NCBI RefSeq assembly: GCF_900155945.1
Contig: NZ_FTMN01000001.1
Span: 372,001 to 436,000 of the forward strand
From: Marinobacterium stanieri
GTDB taxonomy: Bacteria; Pseudomonadota; Gammaproteobacteria; Pseudomonadales; Balneatricaceae
Direction: 5' to 3'
Length of the DNA: 64,000 nucleotides
A program made the position numbers and the translations under genes. Below the pieces are notes generated by a model. It ran no database searches. It worked only from the letters and a program-made list of their open reading frames with translations, and was not told the origin of the DNA. Below, in pieces: positions 55,401 to 63,776 of this stretch (position 1 is the stretch's first letter; each line of letters opens with the position of its first letter).

Positions 55401-56888
55401 TTCGTCCAGCTCAAGGTCAATGGCTTTATGAATGGTCAGCTCAACCAACGGATAGTCGGCGAATGAAACGCTGGCATTTTTCTCGGCGGTATAGCCATTG
55501 GACGCCAGCAGGGTTGCGGTATCCGGCAGCTCGCCATTGCTGTCACGCGGCTCATCCAGGTAGATGGTTTTGACGAACTCGACATAGCCATTGCCACTTT
55601 GCTGCGAGGACTCCCAGGTCACCGGACCTGCGGTCATGCTGCCAAGTGTGTAGCCATCCGTGAAGCCGCCACTGCCATCAACAGAGTCAACCGAGAACAT
55701 GTAGCCAAGACCGGTGATAGGCCCTTCCACATCGGTAATAACAGCGGTGGCATCCACCTCGTTACCACTGGGCTGAACATCTGCAGACGCAATCGCCTGA
55801 GTTTGACCCGGAACCTCGATTTCACCGATCTTATAAGTGGCGGTGGCCACGTCATTCAGACCGAATACAGACTCATCTACATCCGGGATGGTATGGGTCA
55901 GGATCTTGACGGTTTCCCCTGCCGGTACCAGCACATCAATCGCTGATGCGGTATCCAGCAGCACTTCACCACCGCCCAGATTACCGTAGATCATGTCTTC
56001 AATGCTGACATGTACATCCAGGTGAGCCGGGTTGGTCGCGTAGATATTGGTCACAATGGTGACCATGCCAGCTTCACCTGGCAAACGCTCCCACTCGATA
56101 CGAATGGTAGTTTCTTCCGTCATCGGATCATCGCGTTCACAGCTGTTCTGGAAAGACAGTGAGGAAGGTGTCGCTTCTTTGGTCAGGTTCCAGATATACA
56201 CGGTATCCTGCTGTGCGTTCATGTCCTTATCCAATTCCTGCGGCAGGATATCGGCAACGGGCAACTGAATACGTTTCTGACCGATGTTGGAGTTTTCGAA
56301 GTCTTCATTCCACAGGTTGGACTGCAGTGAGGAACCACTGAACTCGCTGGCCCCCAGAGACAGGCGCTGTGCATAGTCATATACACAGGTTTCGTCTGCC
56401 GCCATGGTGGCTTCGATACGACGATAAATGGTTTCATGCGCACCACCGGCACCATCACCGGGTGGCGTGATACTTACGGGGCCGGATACAACCGCGTTAC
56501 AGCTACCATCCGAAAGAGATGCATTCAATGTCAGTGCAGTGATGTCATCCCACCCGGTGGTACTGGTGCTGTTTGGGGTGTAGTCCCCGGCGACGATGAA
56601 GTCGAACGTTTGTGCCCCGTTACCGTTGTGAAGTGTCACTCGGTGCGGCACATAGTCCAACTCGTTCCATTGTTTACCCAGGTTACCGGTTACATAGCCC
56701 TCATCGGTACAGGTAAAGGTTGTTTGATCATAGGTTGCGCCGGTTTCCAGACGACAGCCTTCCAAGGTAAAACCGATCTGCACCGGAAAAGCCGCTTGAG
56801 CACCCCAGGACATCAGCAGTGTCATTACTGCCAAGGGCAACCATAGCCACCTGCGCCAGGCATCGGTTTCAATTAGCTGGGACCACAT
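52467..56888 (-). CDS. Large secreted CnaB/prealbumin-like repeat protein
   Basis: 1473 residues. Signal peptide of 32 residues ending AQA. After an N-terminal region of about 460 residues come at least seven prealbumin-like (SpaA/CnaB) domains, most opening with a hydrophobic-x-K strand (LTIHKA, LIITKV, LIIYKT, IIVDKV), holding a Glu in YSVSE, YTITEQ or YNLNE and ending in CTFENTK. A C-terminal part with GFWKNW and Cys residues follows. Three 90-residue repeats (about 915-1185) are nearly identical. Perfect Shine-Dalgarno AAGGAGGT six bases before the ATG. The Lys-Asn pairs suggest internal isopeptide bonds; a surface adhesin or fibre is the best guess. No LPXTG or PEP-CTERM anchor was seen. 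Confidence 0.85.
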   Translation of the reverse strand: MWSQLIETDAWRRWLWLPLAVMTLLMSWGAQAAFPVQIGFTLEGCRLETGATYDQTTFTCTDEGYVTGNLGKQWNELDYVPHRVTLHNGNGAQTFDFIVAGDYTPNSTSTTGWDDITALTLNASLSDGSCNAVVSGPVSITPPGDGAGGAHETIYRRIEATMAADETCVYDYAQRLSLGASEFSGSSLQSNLWNEDFENSNIGQKRIQLPVADILPQELDKDMNAQQDTVYIWNLTKEATPSSLSFQNSCERDDPMTEETTIRIEWERLPGEAGMVTIVTNIYATNPAHLDVHVSIEDMIYGNLGGGEVLLDTASAIDVLVPAGETVKILTHTIPDVDESVFGLNDVATATYKIGEIEVPGQTQAIASADVQPSGNEVDATAVITDVEGPITGLGYMFSVDSVDGSGGFTDGYTLGSMTAGPVTWESSQQSGNGYVEFVKTIYLDEPRDSNGELPDTATLLASNGYTAEKNASVSFADYPLVELTIHKAIDLELDEGESASFYFDVYKVMEGEDELVADNVEIGFGPGELNNQVTLGNLDPNETYRVVEVSGSDGFVLDDEQQASILLPICGGDVYFVNEAEPASAKAVKVTVPESESPAGFEFLLTGPGLDGGVLAVSNEAGDAVFPVDLFEGVYTITEQPRDGWELTGVSDGETNNLEGGFCTFTVNLPESADYEFFCTFENTRLAALIITKVVEGNNALNLAGNFDFDSSVGSLDALLDAESWSFGPAALSGDSVSHTFLDLSPGSYDVSEVDPVLSLFSLTDISCNDPSGDSTTGGFTANIELAAGETVECTFTNTKLAAPGNLIIYKTTIGDIGSFDYVSGDDSLPPFSIATLSEGVDTTGPQATFLSLEEGIYNLNEIVPPGWDLTGLRCEDDTAIFGETTVDFDTASISVSIDNAETVECYFENTRHSFIIVDKVTDPAQDPQLFDFLPDYADPFSLADETDPHMSGPLTAGVYSVSENVPEGWDQTDAYCSDGSDPGSISLQAGETVTCTFENTKRGYIIVDKVTDPALDPQLFDFLPDYADPFSLADETDPHMSAPLVPGGYSVSESVPEGWDLTDAYCSDGSDPSSISLQAGETVTCTFENTKRGYIIVDKVTDPALDPQLFDFLPDYADPFSLADETDPHMSAPLVPGGYSVSESVPDGWDLTDAYCSDGSDPGSISLQPGETVTCTFENTKRGMADVLKTVSGVAPNGVYPAFDFQIRSGSTVVASATTDPVTGYASFSCEVDVNSDLCVDVEGMAKLLPGDYAFCELDVQPGWLVTGSSNDGPLIWYSLSVGEDYIGECANFTLSVAETESFNVDNTPPPGGNARTIGFWKNWTSCDGKGNQYDRWLTDPEYYDVLDEFLPVALHPEMLIEDCAVGVDILDKRDVANPAEVGDGRKKAGDAAYGMAAQLMAVQLNIEAGAGTCPALMDAKLAAEALLVSIGFDGTGDYLKKAKGPNATVAQEANTLAGILDSYNNNLLCP
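53332..54141 (-). repeat. Three tandem 270-bp coding repeats
   Basis: Copies of 270 bp (90 codons) at about 53332-53601, 53602-53871 and 53872-54141; the first two differ at only a few positions and the third is slightly more diverged. In frame with the repeat protein. Confidence 0.9.
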
Positions 56889-57176
56889 GTCCCACCTCCT
56901 TCGGCTTGAGGCTTACGTTTTTAACCCCTTGCCGATTTGTTCCATCTCCTCGGTGTGTTCGGTGGCTGGCCAAGACTCCGGCGTACCGCTTTATGTGTGT
57001 AACCTTCAGCCCCCAACTGCTGTCCTGCTGATTGGCAGGAACTGCCAGCACACATCGACTTGATGGAGATAAGAGATTTGAGGCCAGGCCTCCCCCCTTA
57101 CTGACCGGGCTGCGAGGTTCATTCCCTGCACAGCACGATCTGTTCTATCGCCAAAGCCGCTTGGTGTGCTGGTTAA
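56889..57176 (-). other. Long untranslated leader of the repeat protein gene
   Basis: About 288 bases between the sigma-54-like promoter and the ATG, rich in short GC hairpins such as GGCAGTTCCTGCC (57037-57049). No GEMM aptamer: the invariant GCAAAGCC is absent. It may hold a different regulatory RNA. Confidence 0.4.
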
Positions 57177-57192
57177 TACAAGGAACGTGCCA
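57177..57192 (-). promoter_or_regulatory. Sigma-54-type promoter of the repeat protein
   Basis: Leftward TGGCACGTTCCTTGTA: TGGCAC, five bases, TTGTA. The -24 GG and -12 GT are spaced ten bases apart as required; the last C of the consensus TTGC is T. It lies in an AT-rich stretch with GAATATTTC nearby. Confidence 0.6.
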
Positions 57193-57361
57193 GACAATTA
57201 ACCAATTGATATATAAAGAATATTTCTTTTAAAGGCAGGAAGTAGTGATGTGGAATATACGGTCTTTTTGACAGATAAACTTCCACAAAATGGCTAACTC
57301 ATTGAAAAAATTAAGCTTTTACCAATGTTCCTCAGCTGTAAGCGTGAAGTTACAAGGTTCC

Positions 57362-57393
57362 AGAAATAAAACAGGCCCGGGGTTACCGGGCCT
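57362..57393 (-). terminator. Terminator of the T2SS operon
   Basis: 8-bp AGGCCCGG/CCGGGCCT stem, leftward followed by TGTTTTATTT, 17 bases after the gspD stop. It separates the operon from the repeat protein gene. Confidence 0.8.
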
Positions 57394-57409
57394 TAGCTGA
57401 AAAACAAGG

Positions 57410-59584
57410 CTATTCGGACTGATCAAGCGCCCTCGGGGCCAAATCCAGTCCACGCAGTTTGTTCTGGTACTCCCGGGTGACCTGACGTGCATCTGCAGTA
57501 TCCGTCACCGCCGTTGGTGTAATCATCACCACCAGTTCCGTGCGGCTTACACTCTTGCCTCGACTGCCAAACGCCCAGCCGACCAATGGAACATGGCGCA
57601 GATAGGGCGCGCCTTCACCACCATTGGTCTTGTTTTCCTTGATTAACCCGCCCAGCACCAGGGTTTCGCCGCTTTGCACGGCGACACTGGTATTAATTCT
57701 GCGTTGAATGATGGTGGGCGAATCAATATTGGAGCTGGTGGTTTCACCCGCGACATCATTCACCTCCTGAGTGATATCCAGTACCACCATGCCTCCGGAG
57801 TTTACGCGTGGGGTCACTTCCAGCAACACCCCGGTATCCCGATACTGAATGGTGCTGGTGGTATTGAGATCATCACTGGCCGTATTGGTGGTCGCAGACG
57901 TGCGAATGGGCACCTGATCACCGACACGAATTTCGGCCGTATGATTATCCAACACCATTAGCGAAGGTGAGGAGATAACATTCAGGCGAGAGTCCGAGGC
58001 CAGTATATCCAGCAGGGCACGGGTTTCGCCGGATTTGAACACCTCGAAACTGGCACTGCCCAACAACTCCGAAGCACTCGGAAAGGAACCACTGCCAATG
58101 GTGCCCACCCCTTGGCTGCTGCCATGGCTCGTTTTAAAGAACCAGTTCAGCCCATAGCGCAACTCATCTTCCAGCGTAACCTCCACAATCGTGGCTTCAA
58201 CCAGCACTTGTAACGGCAACACATCCAGCTTTTCGATTGCTCGGAACACCTTGTCATAATCGGTCGGCGACGCCATGATCAACAAGGCATTATTTTCGGC
58301 ATCAGCAATAATCTCCACTTCGCCTACATCCAGACTGGCCGGTGAAGCGCCCGACGATGTTGGCCTGACGTCCGGGGCTTCCTGCTCATCTCCTGAGTCA
58401 GAGGCTGGAGCGGGACTCAGCGGCTGCGATTGCAGGCTGCGGCGCTGTCCTTCGAACAGCTCGCTCAACATTTCACCGAGCCTTTCCGCACGTCCGTTTT
58501 GCACGTAATAGACATACATGCCCAAGCCCTGGGCCCCTTCCGTTCTATCCAGCCGACGAATCCAGGCGGCAGCATCCGACAAGTACTTTTTCTGTGGCGT
58601 AATAACCAGCAAGGCGTTCAAACGCTCAATGGGCAAGAAATTCACCACACCAGCCAAGGGGCCTTCTGCAGCATCGCCGAAAATCACATCCATCTCTGTC
58701 ATCAGCTGCTCAGGATCGACCGATTGCAACCGAAACAGCCCCACTGACATCCCTTTCAACTGGTCAACGTCAAATACCCGAATCGTCTCTTTCAGGTTAA
58801 TCAGCTCCGCCTGGGTACCGGCCAGGGTGAGCATGTTGCGGCGAACATCCGCTTCCAGAATCCCCTGTTGAGGTTTCATCGGCTCCAGGATTTTGAGCAT
58901 CTCCTGCGCACCGATGTACTGCAGGGGCACAACCAGCATCTGATAGCCTCTATCAGCACTCAGGTTGGCTTTCAGGCTCACCGTACCGCCGTTGATACTG
59001 TCAATTGGCACCACTTCGTAAAAGTCCTGCTGATCCACCAGAGCAGCACCGTTGATTTGCAGCAGATGTTCCAGCGTCGGTATCAGCGCATCCCGGCTGA
59101 TCGGACGCACCGTCTGCATATTGGCTACCCCGCGAACACGGTCATCCAGGATGTAGTTGACCCTCAGGATATCCCCCAGAATGGTTTTGACGATTTCGCC
59201 GATTTCGGCATCCTGGAAATTAAAGGTGATATCGCCGCTGACAGGCGCGACCTCGGGGCCTTCACTCAGGTCCACAAAACTGCCTGTACCAGTGTAATAC
59301 TCCGCAGGAGGAGGTTGCTCAGGTGCCGTGGGGGACGCTTCACTGCTGAAACGGCCTTTATCCACGGTACTCGTTTGAACACCGCGCTGCTCCCGGATAC
59401 GGCTGGCTACCGGGCGATCAGCCGCCGGGTCGCGCACTTCATACCAGGGGCTATCAAGGGCATTGGGGTTACGTGTTTCATCCAGTGCGCAGGCACTTAG
59501 CCCCAGTATAAGAACCATCAAGAAAACCGGTTTAACACTATAGAAAGCGCGCCAGGGCTCTCTACCCATGAATCGACTACTCAT
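57410..59584 (-). CDS. gspD: GspD outer-membrane secretin of the T2SS
   Basis: 724-residue secretin channel for exoproteins. The ATG at 59584 has GGGAGG six bases upstream. A long N-terminus precedes a lipobox LSAC (C32), so this is a lipidated secretin that may target itself to the outer membrane. N0 domain, three N1-N3-type domains (phrases DRVRGVANMQTVRPIS, LKMLEPM-like regions, FLPIERLNALLVITPQ) and the secretin core (SPSLMVLDNHTAEIRVGDQVPIRTS, VPLVGWAFGSRG) are visible. It overlaps the gspC-like stop by eight bases. Last gene of the operon. Confidence 0.93.
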   Translation of the reverse strand: MSSRFMGREPWRAFYSVKPVFLMVLILGLSACALDETRNPNALDSPWYEVRDPAADRPVASRIREQRGVQTSTVDKGRFSSEASPTAPEQPPPAEYYTGTGSFVDLSEGPEVAPVSGDITFNFQDAEIGEIVKTILGDILRVNYILDDRVRGVANMQTVRPISRDALIPTLEHLLQINGAALVDQQDFYEVVPIDSINGGTVSLKANLSADRGYQMLVVPLQYIGAQEMLKILEPMKPQQGILEADVRRNMLTLAGTQAELINLKETIRVFDVDQLKGMSVGLFRLQSVDPEQLMTEMDVIFGDAAEGPLAGVVNFLPIERLNALLVITPQKKYLSDAAAWIRRLDRTEGAQGLGMYVYYVQNGRAERLGEMLSELFEGQRRSLQSQPLSPAPASDSGDEQEAPDVRPTSSGASPASLDVGEVEIIADAENNALLIMASPTDYDKVFRAIEKLDVLPLQVLVEATIVEVTLEDELRYGLNWFFKTSHGSSQGVGTIGSGSFPSASELLGSASFEVFKSGETRALLDILASDSRLNVISSPSLMVLDNHTAEIRVGDQVPIRTSATTNTASDDLNTTSTIQYRDTGVLLEVTPRVNSGGMVVLDITQEVNDVAGETTSSNIDSPTIIQRRINTSVAVQSGETLVLGGLIKENKTNGGEGAPYLRHVPLVGWAFGSRGKSVSRTELVVMITPTAVTDTADARQVTREYQNKLRGLDLAPRALDQSE

Positions 59585-60128
59585 TTGGCACCTCCCTGGG
59601 ATCAGCTGAGTCCTGTGCAGCGGTTGCACTGTCGGTATCTGTCCCGGAGTCTGTTGATTGGGGCGAGTCGCTGATCAAGGGGGCTGTATTTCGCGGCTCA
59701 AGCAGTTGAAGACGCACTTCATTGTCACCTGCAACCAGCACCACGCTGGTGTCATCTATTTCGCTCAGTACCCAGGCGTCATCCAGCGGCATCCCGGTTT
59801 GCAATTGCCGATGCAGTACACCGTTACGTTGGCGAAGCAGAGCGGTCATCTGTTCGCCCGTCAGGATCACGGCGGTCAGCTTCCATTGCTCCCGTAGCTC
59901 TCGTGCAGAGCTAACGGGCTGGTCAGCACTGGTGTCCTGCGACGGTGAGCGTGTTTCTGAAAACAGAGGCCGCTCAAGTATGCGGTCAAAGTCGGTTTTC
60001 GGGGGCAGCAGTGGCAGGCTCAGGGACAGGCCTGTGCCAGCCCCTTCAAGGCCATGTTCGCCGGCCCACACCAGGCCTGGCCTGCCTGAGCAGCACAATA
60101 CGATTAACACCAGGGTCAAGACTTTCAC
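59577..60128 (-). CDS. GspC-like protein, HR domain only
   Basis: 183 residues. A GTG start has AGGAGG seven bases upstream. The N-terminus (MKVLTLVLIVLCCSGRPGLVWA) reads as a signal sequence or anchor. The conserved part TDFDRILERPLFSETRSPS, a Pro/Asp-rich link, then LTAVILTGEQMTALLRQRNGVLHRQLQTGMPLDDAWVLSEI is the GspC homology region that contacts GspD. There is no PDZ domain and no clear N-terminal cytosolic stretch, so it is a short form. It could also be named GspN-like; the position before gspD favours C. Confidence 0.75.
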   Translation of the reverse strand: MKVLTLVLIVLCCSGRPGLVWAGEHGLEGAGTGLSLSLPLLPPKTDFDRILERPLFSETRSPSQDTSADQPVSSARELREQWKLTAVILTGEQMTALLRQRNGVLHRQLQTGMPLDDAWVLSEIDDTSVVLVAGDNEVRLQLLEPRNTAPLISDSPQSTDSGTDTDSATAAQDSADPREVPNE

Positions 60129-60721
60129 GGTTGCACCTCCTGGCCGGTATAACCGGTCAGATTCATGCGCAGGTCGAGATGATCTGTACGCCCATTGCTT
60201 CGGGTGGCACGGGTATTGGCTGCCGCTCGTCGTGGATTGGCCAGGAGCGTAAGGTTATCGATAAACAACAGCGGCTGCCCCGACTCCAGCGTGTAGAGCA
60301 GATCCACCACCTCCCCCAGATCGCCGCGCAGATGTGCCTGGATGACAACCGTCTGTAACCCTTGCTCAGCGGGTTCGTTAATAATCTGAGTACTGACCAC
60401 CTGCACCCCGCTGCTGCTGGCGCGTCCATGCAATAACTGTTGCAGGCTGGCAGCCGCCAGAGCCGGAGTACTTTCTTGCAGGTACCAGGCTTCTGAGGGC
60501 ACCTGCTGTTGCAAGGTCTCCAGCCGCTCCCGTTGCCCTGGCAAAGAATCAACCAGGCGTTCATAGACATCCCGGCGTTGCTCCAGCATGTCGATTTCAT
60601 CGGCCACACTGAACCAGTGGATCCACAGCGGCAGCAACGCGACCCGGATAATCAGCAGGGTCAAAATGATCAACAAACCAATGGCGAGCCAACGGCTTCG
60701 ACCCGGTGTAAGCGCCATCAT
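60125..60721 (-). CDS. gspM: GspM-like inner-membrane protein
   Basis: 198 residues. One N-terminal membrane segment (about residues 12-32), a coiled segment DEIDMLEQRRDVYERLVDSLPGQRERLETLQQQV and a C-terminal ferredoxin-like domain with QLLHGRASSSGVQVVSTQII. Partner of GspL in the inner-membrane platform. Overlaps the gspL stop by four bases (ATGA). Confidence 0.8.
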   Translation of the reverse strand: MMALTPGRSRWLAIGLLIILTLLIIRVALLPLWIHWFSVADEIDMLEQRRDVYERLVDSLPGQRERLETLQQQVPSEAWYLQESTPALAAASLQQLLHGRASSSGVQVVSTQIINEPAEQGLQTVVIQAHLRGDLGEVVDLLYTLESGQPLLFIDNLTLLANPRRAAANTRATRSNGRTDHLDLRMNLTGYTGQEVQP

Positions 60722-61794
60722 GGTGCCTCCTCCCGCTCTATTTCTGCCTTCAGGCTGAACCGCTCCTTGCGCGAACGGGGGTTGATCGTGATCGGTGAGG
60801 TAAAACTGACATCACGCAAGAACTCTGATGATTCAAGCGAACTGATTAAGGCTGAGGCATTGGACGATTCCCCCTGCACCTGCAGCTCCCGTCCCTTCAA
60901 CTCCAACCGGTTAACCCAGGTGTTATCCGGCACCTGACGTGTCAGTTCATCGAGCAGCATCAGGACCGAGGGCTGTTGCTGTCGACGCTGAACCACAAAG
61001 CGCGCACTGCGCTCAAGCGCATCGGCCTCGCTGCGAACCTGCTCTGCCAGCTGGGCATCCTGCTGCAAGGGTGTGACCTGTTCTCGCAATCGCTGCAGGT
61101 GAAGCTGCTGCAGGTAGAAAAGGCCAGCAACGGTTGCCAGCACCAGACATAACAGCGCCAGCCTTCCTGCATAGCGGCGTTTACGTGATGAAACGACCGA
61201 GGACTCCGGCATCAAATTAAGCTGATGCCGGAGCGATATATCATTCGCCAGCCTCTCCGGCACTATCCAGGCAGGCACCAGAGCACAGGTTTCCAGAGCA
61301 TCAACCAGGCGTTGGCGCTGTTCATTGGGCATAACGAACAGCTCAACCTCAAGCGAACGGGCTGCTCGATCCCGGCCAAGCACTCGATAGCCAAAACTGG
61401 CCTGCTCCGGGGTAAAGGGGGTATGCCTGTCCAACTCGTATCCCAGTACAGTGGCCAGCCGCGGCTCGGTTGCAGCCGGCAACTGGATGACCTTGTGCAG
61501 CAACCCGGCATCCGGCAGTGTCACCAGCAAGCGCGTGTGCTGCCTGTCCTGTGACTGCCAGGTCGCTAATGTCGGGTCTTGGTTGATCTGGTCCAGGGCT
61601 ATGCTTTGCGGTTGGCCCGCCACATCCACTTCCACCGCATCACCGGTGAACCTCAAGCGCCGTTCACGCCCTTGCAGGCGTTGACGCAAGCGAGCCGGTA
61701 TCAGCAGCTCCAGCTCTCCGGCCCACCAGCGCCAGAAGCCCTTCATCGATTGAACAAGATTGATGCCCGCCACCGGGCCGGAATGAGCCTTCAT
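60718..61794 (-). CDS. gspL: GspL-like platform protein with PilM/PilN-like fusion
   Basis: 358 residues. The N-terminal two-thirds (about 1-235) resemble an actin-like PilM/GspL fold with TLPDAGLLHKVIQLPAATEPRLATVLGYELDRHTPF, and the C-terminal part has a membrane segment near 215-235 followed by a PilN-like coiled coil and ferredoxin domain (VPDNTWVNRLELKGRELQVQGESSNASALIS). It links the GspE motor to GspM. gspE and gspF are not in the window. ATGA overlap with gspK. Confidence 0.85.
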   Translation of the reverse strand: MKAHSGPVAGINLVQSMKGFWRWWAGELELLIPARLRQRLQGRERRLRFTGDAVEVDVAGQPQSIALDQINQDPTLATWQSQDRQHTRLLVTLPDAGLLHKVIQLPAATEPRLATVLGYELDRHTPFTPEQASFGYRVLGRDRAARSLEVELFVMPNEQRQRLVDALETCALVPAWIVPERLANDISLRHQLNLMPESSVVSSRKRRYAGRLALLCLVLATVAGLFYLQQLHLQRLREQVTPLQQDAQLAEQVRSEADALERSARFVVQRRQQQPSVLMLLDELTRQVPDNTWVNRLELKGRELQVQGESSNASALISSLESSEFLRDVSFTSPITINPRSRKERFSLKAEIEREEAP

Positions 61795-62720
61795 AGCCCC
61801 GCCTCCTGTTCGCTGAACACCCGTCCGGGAGGGGGCAGTGCGACTTCAGACTCCAACTCCAGCCGCGCACCACGGCGTTGTAAACGGACGGCTTTAAGAG
61901 CACGAGACCGGGTACCCAGCCGTGCTTCGGTATAGACAAGATAATGTACGCCTGTACGTCCGTTGCCCACATAGGGCGCAGCATCAAAAGGCAGCTCCGG
62001 CACCGGCAGGCCATCGGCCCAGGCTTCTCGGCGCTGTTCAATGTAGGCTTCAACTACACCGGTACTGGCGTTGGGCAACGCCATCAGAACGTCAAAGGGA
62101 GCCACTTGCGGATTAATGGTTCGGCTGCGTGTGACCAGTGTCAGGCTCGGCGACAGGCCCTGGAAGACAGGCTCTTCCATACCCAGCACCTGCCGCAGTT
62201 CTACCAGAGTCTGGAACGGTCTGTTGGCAGGCCCTTCTGCACGACCTGCCGCCAGGTAGTCATCCACCTCAGCACCATTCAAGCGCACCAGATCATCGGG
62301 GTCCCGCCAGTCCTCTATGGCCGCAACCAGTGCCGCCCGCTGGCGACTATCGGTCATCAATGACGCCAGCAACGCATCCAGCAGTTCTGTCGGGGCGCTG
62401 TTCAGATCCACCTTGCCGCTTTCATCAAACAACGCAGTTTTGATCTGAACACCGGCCAGCACCAGCTCACGCACATCACCATCGGCTAGCCAGCCACCAC
62501 CGCCCGGCAACTGAATATGCCAAAGCGCCCAGCCAAGTCCGGCATCAGCCGCCATGGCTGCACGCACACCCTCTTCAGCATTGAGTGCCTGACGACTGAA
62601 GCTGCGCCCTCCAACCGCAAGGCTGGTCGCTATCAGGCTAAGCAAAACCAGCACCCAGAGCACTATCACCAGGATGACACCGGCCTGAGAAGGGTTAAAA
62701 AGCCTGTCGACGCGTATCAT
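61791..62720 (-). CDS. gspK: GspK minor pseudopilin
   Basis: 309-residue pseudopilin that forms the tip with I and J. The prepilin site follows NPSQAG (G14) with mature VILVIVLWVLVLLSL; the +5 residue is I rather than E, as usual for GspK. SAM-like alpha domain phrases include LIDALL-type DSRQRAALVAAIEDWRDPDD and VDDYLAAG. The ATG at 62720 has AGGAG seven bases upstream; earlier in-frame starts are rejected. Overlaps the end of gspJ by 26 bases. Confidence 0.9.
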   Translation of the reverse strand: MIRVDRLFNPSQAGVILVIVLWVLVLLSLIATSLAVGGRSFSRQALNAEEGVRAAMAADAGLGWALWHIQLPGGGGWLADGDVRELVLAGVQIKTALFDESGKVDLNSAPTELLDALLASLMTDSRQRAALVAAIEDWRDPDDLVRLNGAEVDDYLAAGRAEGPANRPFQTLVELRQVLGMEEPVFQGLSPSLTLVTRSRTINPQVAPFDVLMALPNASTGVVEAYIEQRREAWADGLPVPELPFDAAPYVGNGRTGVHYLVYTEARLGTRSRALKAVRLQRRGARLELESEVALPPPGRVFSEQEAGL

Positions 62721-63381
62721 ATAGATACTCCTGCAGCCCCACCGCCAGCACAGGCCAGGCTTCGGCTGCCATTTCAGACTCATACTCTATGTGCACCTCA
62801 ACCAACCGGGGCAATACACTTTGCTCCACCCAGTCAGGCTGCTCGGCCAGCCATCGATCCTGCTGCCCCCAGTAGACCAGGCGTATACTTGCATCCGAGA
62901 GCGGCAACAACTGATATTCACTCAACACCACCGGTTCAGACAGATCAGTGACACCCGGCTCGAACAGCCCGACCCAATCGACCGCCTCGCCGCTGGCAAA
63001 AGGTCGGGCCTGTAACATCAAGGCCGCAGGCTGATCGCTGGAAGCAGGTGCCTGGTAAAGGCGATACCAATTCGCCCCCGTTCTGCTGTTTGAACGAGAG
63101 GCCGGAGCAACAAAAATCAACTGGTCTGCTTCCCCCTTGAACGCCAGCTGTACACGCCCCTCCTGATCACGTACACGGCGGTTCTGCGCCTGGCTGATCA
63201 AACGCCGCAGTACCTGCTGTAACTGGTAATGCTCGGCAACCTGTTGTTGACGCTGTTCGGCCGCCTCCCATATGCGCGAGGTGATACGCAGACCACCGAA
63301 TACCAGCAACATGACCAGCCCCATCAACACCAACGTAATGAGCAACTCCAGCAGGGTGAAGCCTCGCACTGTCCGCTTCAT
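62695..63381 (-). CDS. gspJ: GspJ minor pseudopilin
   Basis: 228 residues. Prepilin cleavage after G7, mature FTLLELLITLVLMGLVMLL with E at +5. Globular domain of the GspJ type with FVAPASRSNSRTGANWYRLY. ATGA overlap with gspI. Part of the pseudopilus tip with GspI and GspK. Confidence 0.9.
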   Translation of the reverse strand: MKRTVRGFTLLELLITLVLMGLVMLLVFGGLRITSRIWEAAEQRQQQVAEHYQLQQVLRRLISQAQNRRVRDQEGRVQLAFKGEADQLIFVAPASRSNSRTGANWYRLYQAPASSDQPAALMLQARPFASGEAVDWVGLFEPGVTDLSEPVVLSEYQLLPLSDASIRLVYWGQQDRWLAEQPDWVEQSVLPRLVEVHIEYESEMAAEAWPVLAVGLQEYLYDTRRQAF

Positions 63382-63776
63382 AATGATCGCCCCAACCGCA
63401 ACGTACTGAGCACCAGGTGCTGCTGCTCGGCCCAGTACACATGCAGATCAATTTGATAGGGAGTGACACGCAGTCGTTCAGCATCAGGTACCTGTTCTGC
63501 CGCTTGCAGAGGAGAGACATCCAGCTCCCAGCGATAACCGGGTATGGTCAGGTCGCCGCGCAGCTGTCCCGGTTCAAGTTCGGCATTTGCCAGCACTCGA
63601 TCCAGCTGGGATTGCGCCAGCATCAGCGCCAGCTGACGCTCACTGGCCCGGTGAGTGCCTTCCAGCACCTGCGCATTAATGCGCAGAATGACACCCAGAA
63701 CAGCAGCCAACATCACAAATGCGACCAGCACTTCCAGCAAGGTAAAGCCGGCGCTCAGTTGGCGAAACCTAGTCAT
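63378..63776 (-). CDS. gspI: GspI minor pseudopilin
   Basis: 132 residues. Leader MTRFRQLSAG, mature FTLLEVLVAFVMLAAVLGVIL with E15 at +5. Continues with RASERQLALMLAQSQLDRVLA, the GspI signature. Overlaps gspH by eight bases. Confidence 0.9.
   Translation of the reverse strand: MTRFRQLSAGFTLLEVLVAFVMLAAVLGVILRINAQVLEGTHRASERQLALMLAQSQLDRVLANAELEPGQLRGDLTIPGYRWELDVSPLQAAEQVPDAERLRVTPYQIDLHVYWAEQQHLVLSTLRLGRSL

Noticed and set aside
54147-55466. Open rightward frame of 439 codons inside the repeat protein gene
   Set aside because: Antisense shadow of the repetitive coding sequence; no signal, motif or ribosome site, and the opposite strand has a complete gene with a strong Shine-Dalgarno.
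56889-57176. Second GEMM-like aptamer before the repeat protein
   Set aside because: A CACCGAA-type end and a TACGCC are present, but the invariant GCAAAGCC and P2 pairing are missing.
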